The position numbers and the translations under genes are program-made. The notes beneath the pieces were generated by a model that saw only the letters and a list, made by a program, of their open reading frames with translations, did no database searches and was not told the DNA's origin. Of a stretch of 64,000 nucleotides of DNA, positions 15,473-24,434 are shown piece by piece (position 1 is the first letter of the stretch; every line of letters begins with the position of its first letter). The DNA is from Bdellovibrio sp. (GTDB lineage Bacteria > Bdellovibrionota > Bacteriovoracia > Bacteriovoracales > Bacteriovoracaceae), in the NCBI GenBank assembly GCA_016187935.1, contig JACPIU010000017.1:90455-154454 (forward strand), written 5' to 3'.

Positions 15473-18280
15473 GTGAAAAGAAACCTATTTTCTAAAATGA
15501 TGACCGTCATTCTTTGTTATTTGCTCGCGGTCAATCAAGTGATGGCACAGACCCTCAAACATCAGGACAAAGAGCTGGAAATTTTGAAATCGGAAAATAC
15601 CACTGGGCAGGCCAGCTACAAGCAAAAAAAATTAGAGAAATCTAAAAATGAATTCGGCTTTGGCAATCAGCTCGGTGATTTCAGCCTGAATTATTTACTC
15701 TTTATCTCGCACTATATTCCTGGCTCCCTCATGCCCGTAGTTTGTCGTAATCCCATGACGGCGTATCTGACGGGTGGTGTTGGCGGAGTTTTGCCCCTTA
15801 TTTGGCTGGATAATTTAGTTTTTTCTCTGGGAAGTATTGTCTCCCTTTATACAGAGTTAATGATTTTTGATCATCTGCAAAGTTACTATCGGAAGATGGA
15901 AGCGGATATGAAAGGCGGCGATAAATGCAACGAATCCGTAAGTGAGAATGATAGCGATGCCACCAATGTGACTAGGAACGGTAGTGGTAGTGGTAGTGGT
16001 AGTGAGACAGCGAATGGAAATGGGAGTGGCGCAAAGAGTTTGTTATTGAAACGGAATGCGCTCAAAGGAGGGATCGTAACACAGAGAAAGTTACGTGCTG
16101 ATTTGTCGTTAAATGATGGTAGTGGAAGTGGCAGTGGTAGTGGGACGGCAAACACTGCATGTACTCCTGGCCCTGAAGAAAATTTGCAGCTCAAGGGATT
16201 GGAACTCCAATACGATGCTCTTGCGCATGAGATTGAACTTCTTACCATGAAGGCCGATGCCATTCGTGCCACCAAGGCCGCTTGGCTTTTATCTGCTGCC
16301 CTTAGCGCGGTGATTGGTGTTGTCATGGTTACTACAGGAGCAGCGGCCGTGACTGCAGGTGCTGCTGCAGGTACCATAATTGGGGGAGAGCTTGGATATT
16401 TCACAGTGTCGCGACCTGTTGGTCAAGCCTATGGTGCAGCTATGGGTGCCCTATATGGTGCTGGAGTGGTCGAACCTATGCATTCCCAGACAGGAGATGT
16501 CTGTTCCCCAATGTTTTTGGTTACCGGTGCCTATCTGGGTGCCGTCGGCATCAATGAAGCAATCATTAAGTACAAGGCCGATGGGGAACCCCATCCCGAC
16601 ATTAAATTTCCCGGTGCGCCTAAATCGAGCTTCAATGCTCCGGCTCGAGGCAAAGAAATTTTGCCAGTCTTAAATCGCGCCAAATCATTTGAAGAGTTGG
16701 TTTATGGTTTATTAGAAATGCTGGCAGGGAAGGGTGTGACATTGGCCCAGCACCGCCGGATACAGGACGAATTGAAAAAAAATGGCGGATTTAAGGTCGA
16801 TACAGAAGACTTCTTGGCATTAAAAAAATATATAGGCTTGGCATTAAAGGAAGATTTTTGGAAAAAATCTTCTGAGCTGATGCAAAAATTATCCTTGATG
16901 GATAAGGCCCAGGCCACCACAGTCAATACAAAAGATGATCAAGAGGAAGCCGCGGACATTGCGTCGGAGGCAGCGGAGGCCGAGAGTCTTGGCGACGGAT
17001 TTAATATTTTTAAGGATGCCACGGCGGTTTTTAATACCGGCACGAATGCCGTCAATTTGACGAACGAAAGTGAAATCGGCGCGGATCTTAGAAAGGTCAA
17101 GGAGAATCCCGTGGCCAATGGCCCAGAGGTCATTAGCAAATATTTAAGCTGGGATTTCTTTGTTAAATTTGCCAACTATCTTGGATTCAGTAATGGAGGT
17201 GAATTGGCCTTCCTTCTCTATATTACCATGGTAGGTGATCTGGTGGTTTTGAAATCCAGAAGTTGGATTATTCATCCTCTCATGTCCTATTTCTATGGGA
17301 TTGACGGGACTTGGGAGGCCAAGCTCGTTTCTTCCTTGGTTGCGGCCTACTTTGCAAATGCCTATCGAAAAGAGGTGATCGAGGCAAAGAAGAAGGCCAT
17401 TGATTTTAAAATTCGGGTGGGGGAAATTATCACGGCCATGAATCGTCCTGGCGGAGGTGTCCCCAATCCCTCAGGAGGGCAAACTTCGTCGGCAAAAGGA
17501 GAATCGGCCCAACTATCATCTTCTGCGGAACTAAAAGAATGTATTAATAGCAGCGATTTAATCGGTCCCCAAGCAGTGGGACCATGCCAGGGACAGCAGA
17601 ATCAAAATGTCACGGCCTTCTCTCTTGATAGTGAAGGATTTACTTCTGCCTTCGGCAATATTGGCGCGATTGCCGCTGGCGCTGCGGGCAATCTAGGGCA
17701 AGCTTTAAATCGCATGTCTGCGGGAAATGAGAAGGGGGCCCAGGGTGAGTTGCGTAATTTAGGCAGCGCCGGTCCCAGCTTGGCGGCGGCGATCAAGAGC
17801 AATCTTGATTTATTAAGCAAGAAATTCCCCAAGAAAAAGATAAATGACCGTTTGAGCAATCTGGAAAAACTCTACGCGGGTCGTATTCAAAATGCGCTGC
17901 GATCTGCGGGTCTCAAGGCCCCAACTTTGGCGGCATCGCCTTTGTCTTTTGCGACTTTGGCCTCTATTGCTCCACCGAAGGAGCAAAAAGGTAATGAGTC
18001 CGATGGTGGGAAAGATAATGCTGTCCTCAACAAAGGTACCAAACCTTTGCTGGCAGATTACGGAGGTTTCAAAATGGATTTTGCCAAAGGTAAACCGCTA
18101 CCGATGGCAGGAGGGCAAATCAGTTCTTATACCAAGCAGGATTATCAGGATGCCGTTAAAGGGAACTTTGAATACAAAGATGATGATATTGGCCAGAACA
18201 CACAGGAAGATATTTTTAAAACGATCACACTTCGCTATTTTAAAACCGCTTATCCTCTCATTTTCAAAAAGAAGGATTGA
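15473..18280 (+). CDS. Large membrane protein, third member sharing the C-terminal signature
   Basis: About 935 residues from the GTG at 15473, which has GAGAGG six bases upstream and starts a signal peptide ending NQVMA|Q. A TTG at 15455 is in frame but less likely. Hydrophobic segments lie near residues 75-130 and 265-320 (Gly/Ala-rich, glycine-zipper-like), with another near 585-605. Two Gly-Ser linkers flank a short basic stretch around residues 190-210. The C-terminus ...DIFKTITLRYFKTAYPLIF matches the tails of the two genes at 5179 and 7626, and an LG(S/N)L-type helical region before it also resembles them. The rest is divergent. Unknown function; inferred partner of the paralogue pair and lipoproteins. 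Confidence 0.82.
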   Translation: MKRNLFSKMMTVILCYLLAVNQVMAQTLKHQDKELEILKSENTTGQASYKQKKLEKSKNEFGFGNQLGDFSLNYLLFISHYIPGSLMPVVCRNPMTAYLTGGVGGVLPLIWLDNLVFSLGSIVSLYTELMIFDHLQSYYRKMEADMKGGDKCNESVSENDSDATNVTRNGSGSGSGSETANGNGSGAKSLLLKRNALKGGIVTQRKLRADLSLNDGSGSGSGSGTANTACTPGPEENLQLKGLELQYDALAHEIELLTMKADAIRATKAAWLLSAALSAVIGVVMVTTGAAAVTAGAAAGTIIGGELGYFTVSRPVGQAYGAAMGALYGAGVVEPMHSQTGDVCSPMFLVTGAYLGAVGINEAIIKYKADGEPHPDIKFPGAPKSSFNAPARGKEILPVLNRAKSFEELVYGLLEMLAGKGVTLAQHRRIQDELKKNGGFKVDTEDFLALKKYIGLALKEDFWKKSSELMQKLSLMDKAQATTVNTKDDQEEAADIASEAAEAESLGDGFNIFKDATAVFNTGTNAVNLTNESEIGADLRKVKENPVANGPEVISKYLSWDFFVKFANYLGFSNGGELAFLLYITMVGDLVVLKSRSWIIHPLMSYFYGIDGTWEAKLVSSLVAAYFANAYRKEVIEAKKKAIDFKIRVGEIITAMNRPGGGVPNPSGGQTSSAKGESAQLSSSAELKECINSSDLIGPQAVGPCQGQQNQNVTAFSLDSEGFTSAFGNIGAIAAGAAGNLGQALNRMSAGNEKGAQGELRNLGSAGPSLAAAIKSNLDLLSKKFPKKKINDRLSNLEKLYAGRIQNALRSAGLKAPTLAASPLSFATLASIAPPKEQKGNESDGGKDNAVLNKGTKPLLADYGGFKMDFAKGKPLPMAGGQISSYTKQDYQDAVKGNFEYKDDDIGQNTQEDIFKTITLRYFKTAYPLIFKKKD
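15980..16144 (+). repeat. In-frame GGTAGT hexamer repeats encoding Gly-Ser linkers
   Basis: Four perfect tandem copies of GGTAGT occupy 15980-16003. A second, degenerate run of four Gly-Ser codon pairs occupies 16118-16144. Both are in frame, so loss or gain of a unit would change linker length without breaking the gene. Confidence 0.75.
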
Positions 18281-18539
18281 GCGGGAGAGTTATTTTAAAG
18301 CAGGTGTTGGGATTATCCTGAACGATTTCGAGAGTGCACAAAGAAAGATCTTCATCAAAAAATGTTCCCTGCTATAAAACCGAGTGCAAACGTCAGGTAT
18401 GCTATGAAGGCGCTTGATTTTTTCTATGAAAAAATGCTCACACGGTGAATAATAAATTAATATGAACAAAAATATTTTAGATGTCATGAGCAGTGAGGAA
18501 ATCATGACTTATTGGCCGAATTAAATGGTGGAAATGGTG

Positions 18540-19652
18540 ATGAAAAATAGGAGCTATTTTCTTCTGCTTCTGAGCATAATCCTACTTCCACTTCCTGCAT
18601 GGTCTGCGTCTTTCTTGGTCAAAAATGTTAAAAAAGAAAAAAATCTATTGATCGTAACCGGACTATCTGAAGCGGAAGGTTCGAAATTAACCGTATCGGT
18701 TGGAGGACAAGATTGCGTCGCCCAAGTGAACAAGGTCAAAGGTCCGAATACTCTTCTTCAATTAGATTTTAATTGTAACTTGGCGAGCGTTGAAAAAGGG
18801 AATTCCCTCTCATATACCAAGGAACTTAATCCCGACTCCAAACTGGATAATCTGGTTATCTCTCGGGTGGAAGCAAAAAAACATCTTATTTACGCCAATA
18901 TTCCGCCAAGTTTAACTGTTAACGTCGGCTCCGAGTTCACCATTTTCTCTCCTGACAGAAATTATTGTATTATCGCTGTCGTTTCAATCTCGAAAAACAT
19001 TGCCGCTCTTAATACGCGCAAATGTTCTTTTGAATATGAGATTCGCGTGGGGATGCCATTGGAAGCACGTTCGAATATAAGCAAGCGAGGTCGGACAGGG
19101 CAAGGAAGTGTTGGCCTTGATTCCATGTATTTTCTTTTTGGTGCCGGTTATCCGACCATCACATATAGCAACGCTCAGGACAAGAGTACCACTGATACGC
19201 TGAAATCAGATTCATCCGTTTCCAATTTTAGATTTGCACTCGATTTGTTGGGGGTATACTTTCCAATCTCAAACGGTCTCATCTTATGTGGTGGTCTGGC
19301 CCATGTGGTTCGTGATGGATATTCCGGTGGAAGTACAAAATATGAAATCTATCAAATTCAAGCTGGAACTTCTTTTTTGTTCTTTTTCAATAAGCAACGT
19401 TTTGGCAAAGGGCTCTTTTTAAGGGCCGATGCAGGGATGGCACGCTATACGGCCACTGCCGTGACTAATAGTGAAGAGGGTGGAGTGAGCAATACTCCGG
19501 CCAAAAATGGCTGGGGTGCCATGGCCGGTGGAGGATGGTCCTTTAATGCCACGGATAGCGTGATGATGATGGGGCAGGTCCTTTATGCTTATCGTTCTAT
19601 GGGTGATTCCAAAATCTCCACCATAACCGCGGTGTTGGGGTTGATGTTCTGA
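18540..19652 (+). CDS. Predicted outer-membrane beta-barrel protein
   Basis: 370 residues from ATG 18540 (an in-frame ATG at 18525 is also possible). The signal peptide ends PLPAWSA|S. Residues about 20-150 form a periplasmic or surface domain with paired Cys; from about residue 175 the sequence alternates aromatic and small residues as in barrel strands (YFLFGAGYPTITY, ...FLFFFNKQRF) and ends in ITAVLGLMF, a C-terminal Phe typical of BAM substrates. Its stop codon overlaps the likely start of the downstream transporter. Family not recognised. Confidence 0.7.
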   Translation: MKNRSYFLLLLSIILLPLPAWSASFLVKNVKKEKNLLIVTGLSEAEGSKLTVSVGGQDCVAQVNKVKGPNTLLQLDFNCNLASVEKGNSLSYTKELNPDSKLDNLVISRVEAKKHLIYANIPPSLTVNVGSEFTIFSPDRNYCIIAVVSISKNIAALNTRKCSFEYEIRVGMPLEARSNISKRGRTGQGSVGLDSMYFLFGAGYPTITYSNAQDKSTTDTLKSDSSVSNFRFALDLLGVYFPISNGLILCGGLAHVVRDGYSGGSTKYEIYQIQAGTSFLFFFNKQRFGKGLFLRADAGMARYTATAVTNSEEGGVSNTPAKNGWGAMAGGGWSFNATDSVMMMGQVLYAYRSMGDSKISTITAVLGLMF

Positions 19653-21946
19653 AAAAAATATTTCCATGGACGGCATCAAATTTCGCTCAACATCTGGTTA
19701 AGTATCCTAAATATTACCTTGGCGCTTCAATTTTAACCGTTCTAATTTTATCGGCACCTATTATTTGGCTCAAAACCAATTATGGTGCACGTATTTGGTT
19801 TCGCACCACTGACCCTCTGATTAAAGAAATGGATGCGTTAGAGAGAATGTTCGGCAGTGATGAAAAAGTCATTATTGGTATCCATCTTAAAAATGGAATT
19901 TTCACCAACGAATCGATCAAGCTGTTGCATGAAATCACGGAGAAACTTTGGACCATGCCGGACATTGTACGGGTGGATTCCCTTTCCAATTATAATCACT
20001 CCATTGCTAAATCTGACGACATTATTACCACGCCTTTTTTAGATAAGGGGAAGCATTACACTCATGCGGAGTTAGAAGAGCGCAAGACCATTGCCATGGA
20101 CGACGCTATTTTAAGCGATCGTTTTGTGGATAAGCGCGGTACGACCTTCCTGGTTGTAGGTACTTTGGTCGCCGAGGTGGTGCGACAGCCTGATTATAAG
20201 AATCTCAATCGTGCCCTGCGGGACATGATGGGGCCTATCGAGAGCAATCCGCTCTACAAAAACTATTCGTTTCATTACGCCGGTTCGGGAGTCATTAACG
20301 ATGCCTATCGCGATGTCTCTGACCGCGATATCGCTGTCATGATTCCTTTAAACATCCTGATGATGGCGCTTTTCCTCTATGCCGTGTTTCGCTCTTGGAA
20401 GGGAATTCTTCTTCCCATCGGTTTGGTGGGAGTGACGGTCATTTGTACTTTGGGTATTTCAGCAGCAGTTGGTTTCGAGTTCGATAATTTAAGTGCCGCC
20501 ATTCCCGGGATTCTGATTGCTGTGTGCCTGGCAGATTCGGTCCATCTCCTATCCACATATTATCGTGCCGTTCGGATGGGGCAAGATCAGAAAAGTGCCA
20601 TGATTGAGACGATTGAAAAAAATCTCATGGCCACTTTCTTGACTAGCCTTACTACTTTTTTGGGCTTTATCAGCTTGGCCAACACTGAACTTATTCCGGT
20701 GCAGAAAATGGGGATTCTGGCCGGCACGGGCACCATGCTGGCATGGTTTTTCACGATTGGTGGGGTATGTCCTTTTTTGTATCTCACTTCAAATTTCAAG
20801 CTGCGTGAAAAGACCACTTTGAATCCGCAATTTGCTTATCGTGTCGTCGATTGGATTGAGAAACATCGACGAAGTATTTTATGGATTTCAAATCTTTCCA
20901 TGCTTCTGATGTTTTATCTTGGAATCCAAAACAGGGTGAATTCTGACCCATTGGAGCATTTTGATAAGCGACTCAAGGTGAGTCGTGATGCCTACTTCCT
21001 ATTGGATATTTTTAATGGGGTCGGTGGCCCACAAGTATTGATTGATTCCGGTCAGGAAGATGGAGCTAAGGATCCGGCATTCTTGGCAAAAGTTGAACAT
21101 TTTATTACCGAAGTTGATAAGGAACCAGTGGTCAACAAGGTTAGCTCAATTCTCGATATTATTAAACAACTCAATCAACGCTTGCACGGTGATGATAGGG
21201 CCTTTTACCGTATTCCCGATTCACGCGAACAGGTGGCGGAAATTTTGCTTATGTACTCCATGGGATTACCACAAGGAATGGATTTAAATAACCAAATTAG
21301 TTTAGATGGACGTTTTATTCGGCTGGAAATTAACTGGTCTCTGCATGATTCGCAACGCTCTTTAAAAATGATTGCCGGTTTTGAAGAATTGGCCAAGCAA
21401 CTGGGTCTTACCCTTTCGATTACCGGCAAGTTGACCATGTACCATCGCATGACGGGATATATAGTTCGAACCTTTTTCTATTCCATGTTGGCTTCGTTTA
21501 TTGGCATCGGATTAATTATGATGATTTCCATGGGATCGTGGAAATTTGGACTACTGTCTCTTCCGCCTAATATTGTTCCCATGGCCTTTAGCATTGGACT
21601 CATGACCCTTTTAAAACGTCCCATTGATATCGGCACCAGTTTGGTGATCAGCGTATGTTTTGGCATCGCTGTGGATGATACCATTCATTTTCTCATCCAT
21701 TATCGCCAAAGCATGGATAAAGGCATGGATATCAAAGATGCCATTCGGGATATTTATGTGCATACCGCCCCTTCCTTGGTTTTTACCACGGTTATTCTGG
21801 TTACTTGTTTTGGCGCTTTTATTTTTGCTAATTTCATTCCCAATGTGAATTTTGGTATTTTGTGCGCTTTTACTCTTTCCGTGGCGTTGGCGATGGATTT
21901 GCTTTATCTTCCCGCTCTTCTATTTACTTTCAAACTTCGAAAATAG
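19649..21946 (+). CDS. MMPL/RND-superfamily transporter
   Basis: The frame is open well before the first ATG (19829), and the missing part encodes the expected first transmembrane helix (YYLGASILTVLILSAPIIW). A CTG at 19649, overlapping the upstream TGA and preceded by GGGG, is the best start found, giving about 765 residues. The layout is classical: helix 1, a periplasmic loop beginning RTTDPLIKEMDALERMFGSD, a helix block with PGILIAVCLADSVHLLSTYY, a second loop, and a second block with GIAVDDTIHFLIHYR. Acidic residues in both LADS and VDDT helices fit a proton-driven pump. Cargo may be lipid or hydrophobic; operon partner of the barrel gene. Confidence 0.85.
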   Translation: MKKIFPWTASNFAQHLVKYPKYYLGASILTVLILSAPIIWLKTNYGARIWFRTTDPLIKEMDALERMFGSDEKVIIGIHLKNGIFTNESIKLLHEITEKLWTMPDIVRVDSLSNYNHSIAKSDDIITTPFLDKGKHYTHAELEERKTIAMDDAILSDRFVDKRGTTFLVVGTLVAEVVRQPDYKNLNRALRDMMGPIESNPLYKNYSFHYAGSGVINDAYRDVSDRDIAVMIPLNILMMALFLYAVFRSWKGILLPIGLVGVTVICTLGISAAVGFEFDNLSAAIPGILIAVCLADSVHLLSTYYRAVRMGQDQKSAMIETIEKNLMATFLTSLTTFLGFISLANTELIPVQKMGILAGTGTMLAWFFTIGGVCPFLYLTSNFKLREKTTLNPQFAYRVVDWIEKHRRSILWISNLSMLLMFYLGIQNRVNSDPLEHFDKRLKVSRDAYFLLDIFNGVGGPQVLIDSGQEDGAKDPAFLAKVEHFITEVDKEPVVNKVSSILDIIKQLNQRLHGDDRAFYRIPDSREQVAEILLMYSMGLPQGMDLNNQISLDGRFIRLEINWSLHDSQRSLKMIAGFEELAKQLGLTLSITGKLTMYHRMTGYIVRTFFYSMLASFIGIGLIMMISMGSWKFGLLSLPPNIVPMAFSIGLMTLLKRPIDIGTSLVISVCFGIAVDDTIHFLIHYRQSMDKGMDIKDAIRDIYVHTAPSLVFTTVILVTCFGAFIFANFIPNVNFGILCAFTLSVALAMDLLYLPALLFTFKLRK

Positions 21947-21993
21947 GTCTTAAGGGCCTTCTTTGCCCAGCAATTCTATACAGTATTGCCTTC

Positions 21994-22002
21994 TGATATA
22001 AT
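21994..22002 (+). promoter_or_regulatory. Extended -10 promoter before lytic transglycosylase gene
   Basis: TGATATAAT (TG-N-TATAAT) is a perfect extended -10 element. Transcription would start near 22009, only about four bases before the ATG at 22013, and there is no ribosome binding site, so the mRNA may be leaderless. Confidence 0.45.
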
Positions 22003-22012
22003 CATTCTCATT

Positions 22013-23080
22013 ATGTGGAAAAAGCTCGTTCTATCCATGTCTATTTTCTTAATCTCATTGTCGCTGTGGGCCCAGGGCCAGTTCACATTTTTTACCAAGA
22101 GCGAGATTGAAGAAGGGCGAGCGCGCTTCTGGTTTAAATACTATACCCAAGAGGGACGGCAAAATTTTTTACGCCATCTCCAGAACGGTGAAAATTATCG
22201 TGGTTTGGTAGAGTTCACTCTTGCCTCATATGGTCTTCCCTCTGAACTTTATTATCTGGGTCTGATTGAAAGTGGCTTCATTCCGCAGAGTGTGTCGAGC
22301 GCCAAGGCCCGCGGCCCATGGCAATTCATGCCGGCCACAGGGATGAAATATGGGCTGCGTATTGATGATTATGTCGATGAAAGAATGAGTGTGCCAAAAA
22401 GCACCAAAGCTGCGTCTCATTATTTGCTGGATTTATATAACATTTTCAATGATTGGGCATTGGCCGCGGCGGCCTACAATGCTGGTGAGTACAAAGTGTT
22501 GGATGCCGTGAGGAAAGGCAATACACGCAATTTGCGAATATTGTGCGAACAAAAACTGCTGGTCGTCGAAACCTGCGATTATGTGGCAAAAATTTGGGTG
22601 GCCAGTCAATTAGATCGACGACGCTCGGAATTTGGTATCATTGTGCCGGAAGCATCACCGGAGATGGGCCTAGACAAGGTTGAAACACCTGACTTTTTTT
22701 GGCGAGCAATACCAATAAAAAGAATGAGCGAGATAAGCGAACTTAGCTTTACCTTAGGACAGAGGGAGAGTGATCTGAGATATTTCAATCCTGATTTGCT
22801 GACCGCCGCGATTCCAGGAGACCCAAATCAACCCTATTATGTTTATTTGCCCAATCGTTACTTTCTTAAGGCCAAAAAAACGTTAGAAGAAGAGGGGCGA
22901 AGGGCCTTTAAAATAAAAGACCCGCTTCCACTTAAAAAATTGGGGTTGGAGTTAAAGGCGGGCGATGCACTTTGGGTGCGTAAAATATCCGAGGATGGAC
23001 TGAAGCTCGAGGCTCCTTCTTCAGGCAAACATATCGTTCTGAGTATGCAAGAATTTGCAAAGTTACAGGGAAAGCTTTAA
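22013..23080 (+). CDS. Lytic transglycosylase, SLT domain
   Basis: 355 residues from ATG 22013; the signal peptide ends SLWAQ. The SLT domain shows the catalytic Glu in LGLIESGF, then GPWQFMPATGMKYGL and AAAAYNAGEYKVLDAV, as in MltD and Slt70 family 1 enzymes that cleave peptidoglycan glycan strands with formation of 1,6-anhydro ends. The C-terminal third (ISELSFTLGQRESDLRYFNPDL) looks like a degenerate LysM-type or cell-wall-targeting region. It has a paralogue at 35080. The in-frame ATG at 21986 lies upstream of the promoter element and is unlikely. Confidence 0.9.
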   Translation: MWKKLVLSMSIFLISLSLWAQGQFTFFTKSEIEEGRARFWFKYYTQEGRQNFLRHLQNGENYRGLVEFTLASYGLPSELYYLGLIESGFIPQSVSSAKARGPWQFMPATGMKYGLRIDDYVDERMSVPKSTKAASHYLLDLYNIFNDWALAAAAYNAGEYKVLDAVRKGNTRNLRILCEQKLLVVETCDYVAKIWVASQLDRRRSEFGIIVPEASPEMGLDKVETPDFFWRAIPIKRMSEISELSFTLGQRESDLRYFNPDLLTAAIPGDPNQPYYVYLPNRYFLKAKKTLEEEGRRAFKIKDPLPLKKLGLELKAGDALWVRKISEDGLKLEAPSSGKHIVLSMQEFAKLQGKL

Positions 23081-23461
23081 ATCGTAATCTTCTGCCAGTT
23101 CTTTAAGAACTTGATCAACCACCGCCCTCGGAATAATCAGATCAACCACTGAAGCCTTGTAGTTGAGATCCAGGTGGCATTTTCTTTCACAGGTGAAATC
23201 ACCGGAAACTATCTCCACCATTTTAATAGGAAGTTTATTTTGAAATCCCCCATACCAAGCAAAAAATTCTTCCAGCTTGTCTTTAAAGGCATTTAAAATG
23301 TCATCTTTAGAATCTTTGGATAAATTATAAATAAAATGGCCGGCGTCCATTTTTTTTCCGTTAATAATAATTTCTATCATTCCACGTGAGTTTATGGATA
23401 AGGTATCATTGAGACATACAGGGCAGTAATTGGTAAGTTGGGTTTTGCTAATGATTGACAT
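23063..23461 (-). CDS. Small protein of unknown function with two Cys pairs
   Basis: 132 residues, soluble, no signal peptide. CPVCL near residue 13 and CERKC near residue 90 could form a zinc site. The 3' end overlaps the transglycosylase gene tail to tail by 18 bases. Codon use and an acidic C-terminal helix (VLKELAEDYDLKLSL) look genuine. I do not recognise the family. Confidence 0.6.
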   Translation of the reverse strand: MSIISKTQLTNYCPVCLNDTLSINSRGMIEIIINGKKMDAGHFIYNLSKDSKDDILNAFKDKLEEFFAWYGGFQNKLPIKMVEIVSGDFTCERKCHLDLNYKASVVDLIIPRAVVDQVLKELAEDYDLKLSL

Positions 23462-23579
23462 TACAAAGGATTCCTTGCTGAAAATACCTTACAAATACAA
23501 CGCCTCATTCTGAGACAACCAGGTATAGAATATACCAGTTCCTTATAGAATTTTTCAAAAATAAAAAAAAGGAATTTTT

Positions 23580-24434
23580 ATGGTCGATATTAGAGCTATC
23601 AAAATGCGCGACGGAGTTGAAATTTCTTGTAAGATCAAAGAAATGGGAGGACCTATCTGGCTTGTGGCCACTCATGGCATTGGTGAGCATCTGGAACGCC
23701 ATCAGTATTTATCCGATATTTTTGGTCAATATTTTAACATCTTTCGTTATGACCTGAGAGGTCATGGCAGAAGTGGAGGCCCTCGGGGAGATATTGATGC
23801 TTTTAGTCAGTATATGGAGGATTTGAGTGAACTAATCCAATTTCTCCATCAGGAATATCGCATGAAGCGATATGTTTTGTTTGGCCATTCCATGGGGGCC
23901 CTCATTACTGCCAGTTACCTGCAAAATTTTCATAAGACCGAGTATTACCCTGAACGTGTTTTTTTAAGTGCTCCGCCTGCAGCCTATGTAGGGCTTCTGG
24001 GTAAGTTTATTGAATATGCGCCTCCCGGCCTTTTTAGAAAAATTGAGCAGTCTGCGCTGGGTCTCAAACTTAGAGGATTGGTGGATTTACAGTATTTATC
24101 CCATGATCCTCGGGTAAGGGAGGCCTATCTGGCAGACCCTTTAAATGAGTTGGCGTTGCACACCCGTTTGCTTTTTGGGATGGCCGCCGCGGCCAAGGAT
24201 GTTTTCGCCCGTCCCATCAGACCAAAGTGTCCTGCCATGTGCGTGGTGGGGAGTGAGGATCAAATTGTAAATCCTCATTTTTTAAAAAAATATTTCGCCA
24301 ATGTAGATCGTTCTTTTGACTTTCAGATCATTAAGGGAGGTTATCACGAACTTCACAATGAAATAGAAAAATACAGGCGTGTCTATTTTGAGTTATTGAG
24401 AAATTTTCTGATGGATTGCTTATACCGAGAGTAG
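23580..24434 (+). CDS. Alpha/beta hydrolase, monoacylglycerol lipase/lysophospholipase type
   Basis: 284 residues, cytoplasmic. It matches the Hydrolase_4 (serine aminopeptidase-like, PldB/monoglyceride lipase) pattern: HGIGEHLERHQY at the oxyanion loop, DLRGHGRSGGPRG, nucleophile GHSMGA near residue 103, Asp in VVGSEDQIVN near 223 and His in GGYHELHNE near 255. The whole catalytic triad is present. An A-rich AAAAAAAGG precedes the ATG. Its last codons overlap the convergent glutamine amidotransferase gene by 15 bases. Confidence 0.88.
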   Translation: MVDIRAIKMRDGVEISCKIKEMGGPIWLVATHGIGEHLERHQYLSDIFGQYFNIFRYDLRGHGRSGGPRGDIDAFSQYMEDLSELIQFLHQEYRMKRYVLFGHSMGALITASYLQNFHKTEYYPERVFLSAPPAAYVGLLGKFIEYAPPGLFRKIEQSALGLKLRGLVDLQYLSHDPRVREAYLADPLNELALHTRLLFGMAAAAKDVFARPIRPKCPAMCVVGSEDQIVNPHFLKKYFANVDRSFDFQIIKGGYHELHNEIEKYRRVYFELLRNFLMDCLYRE

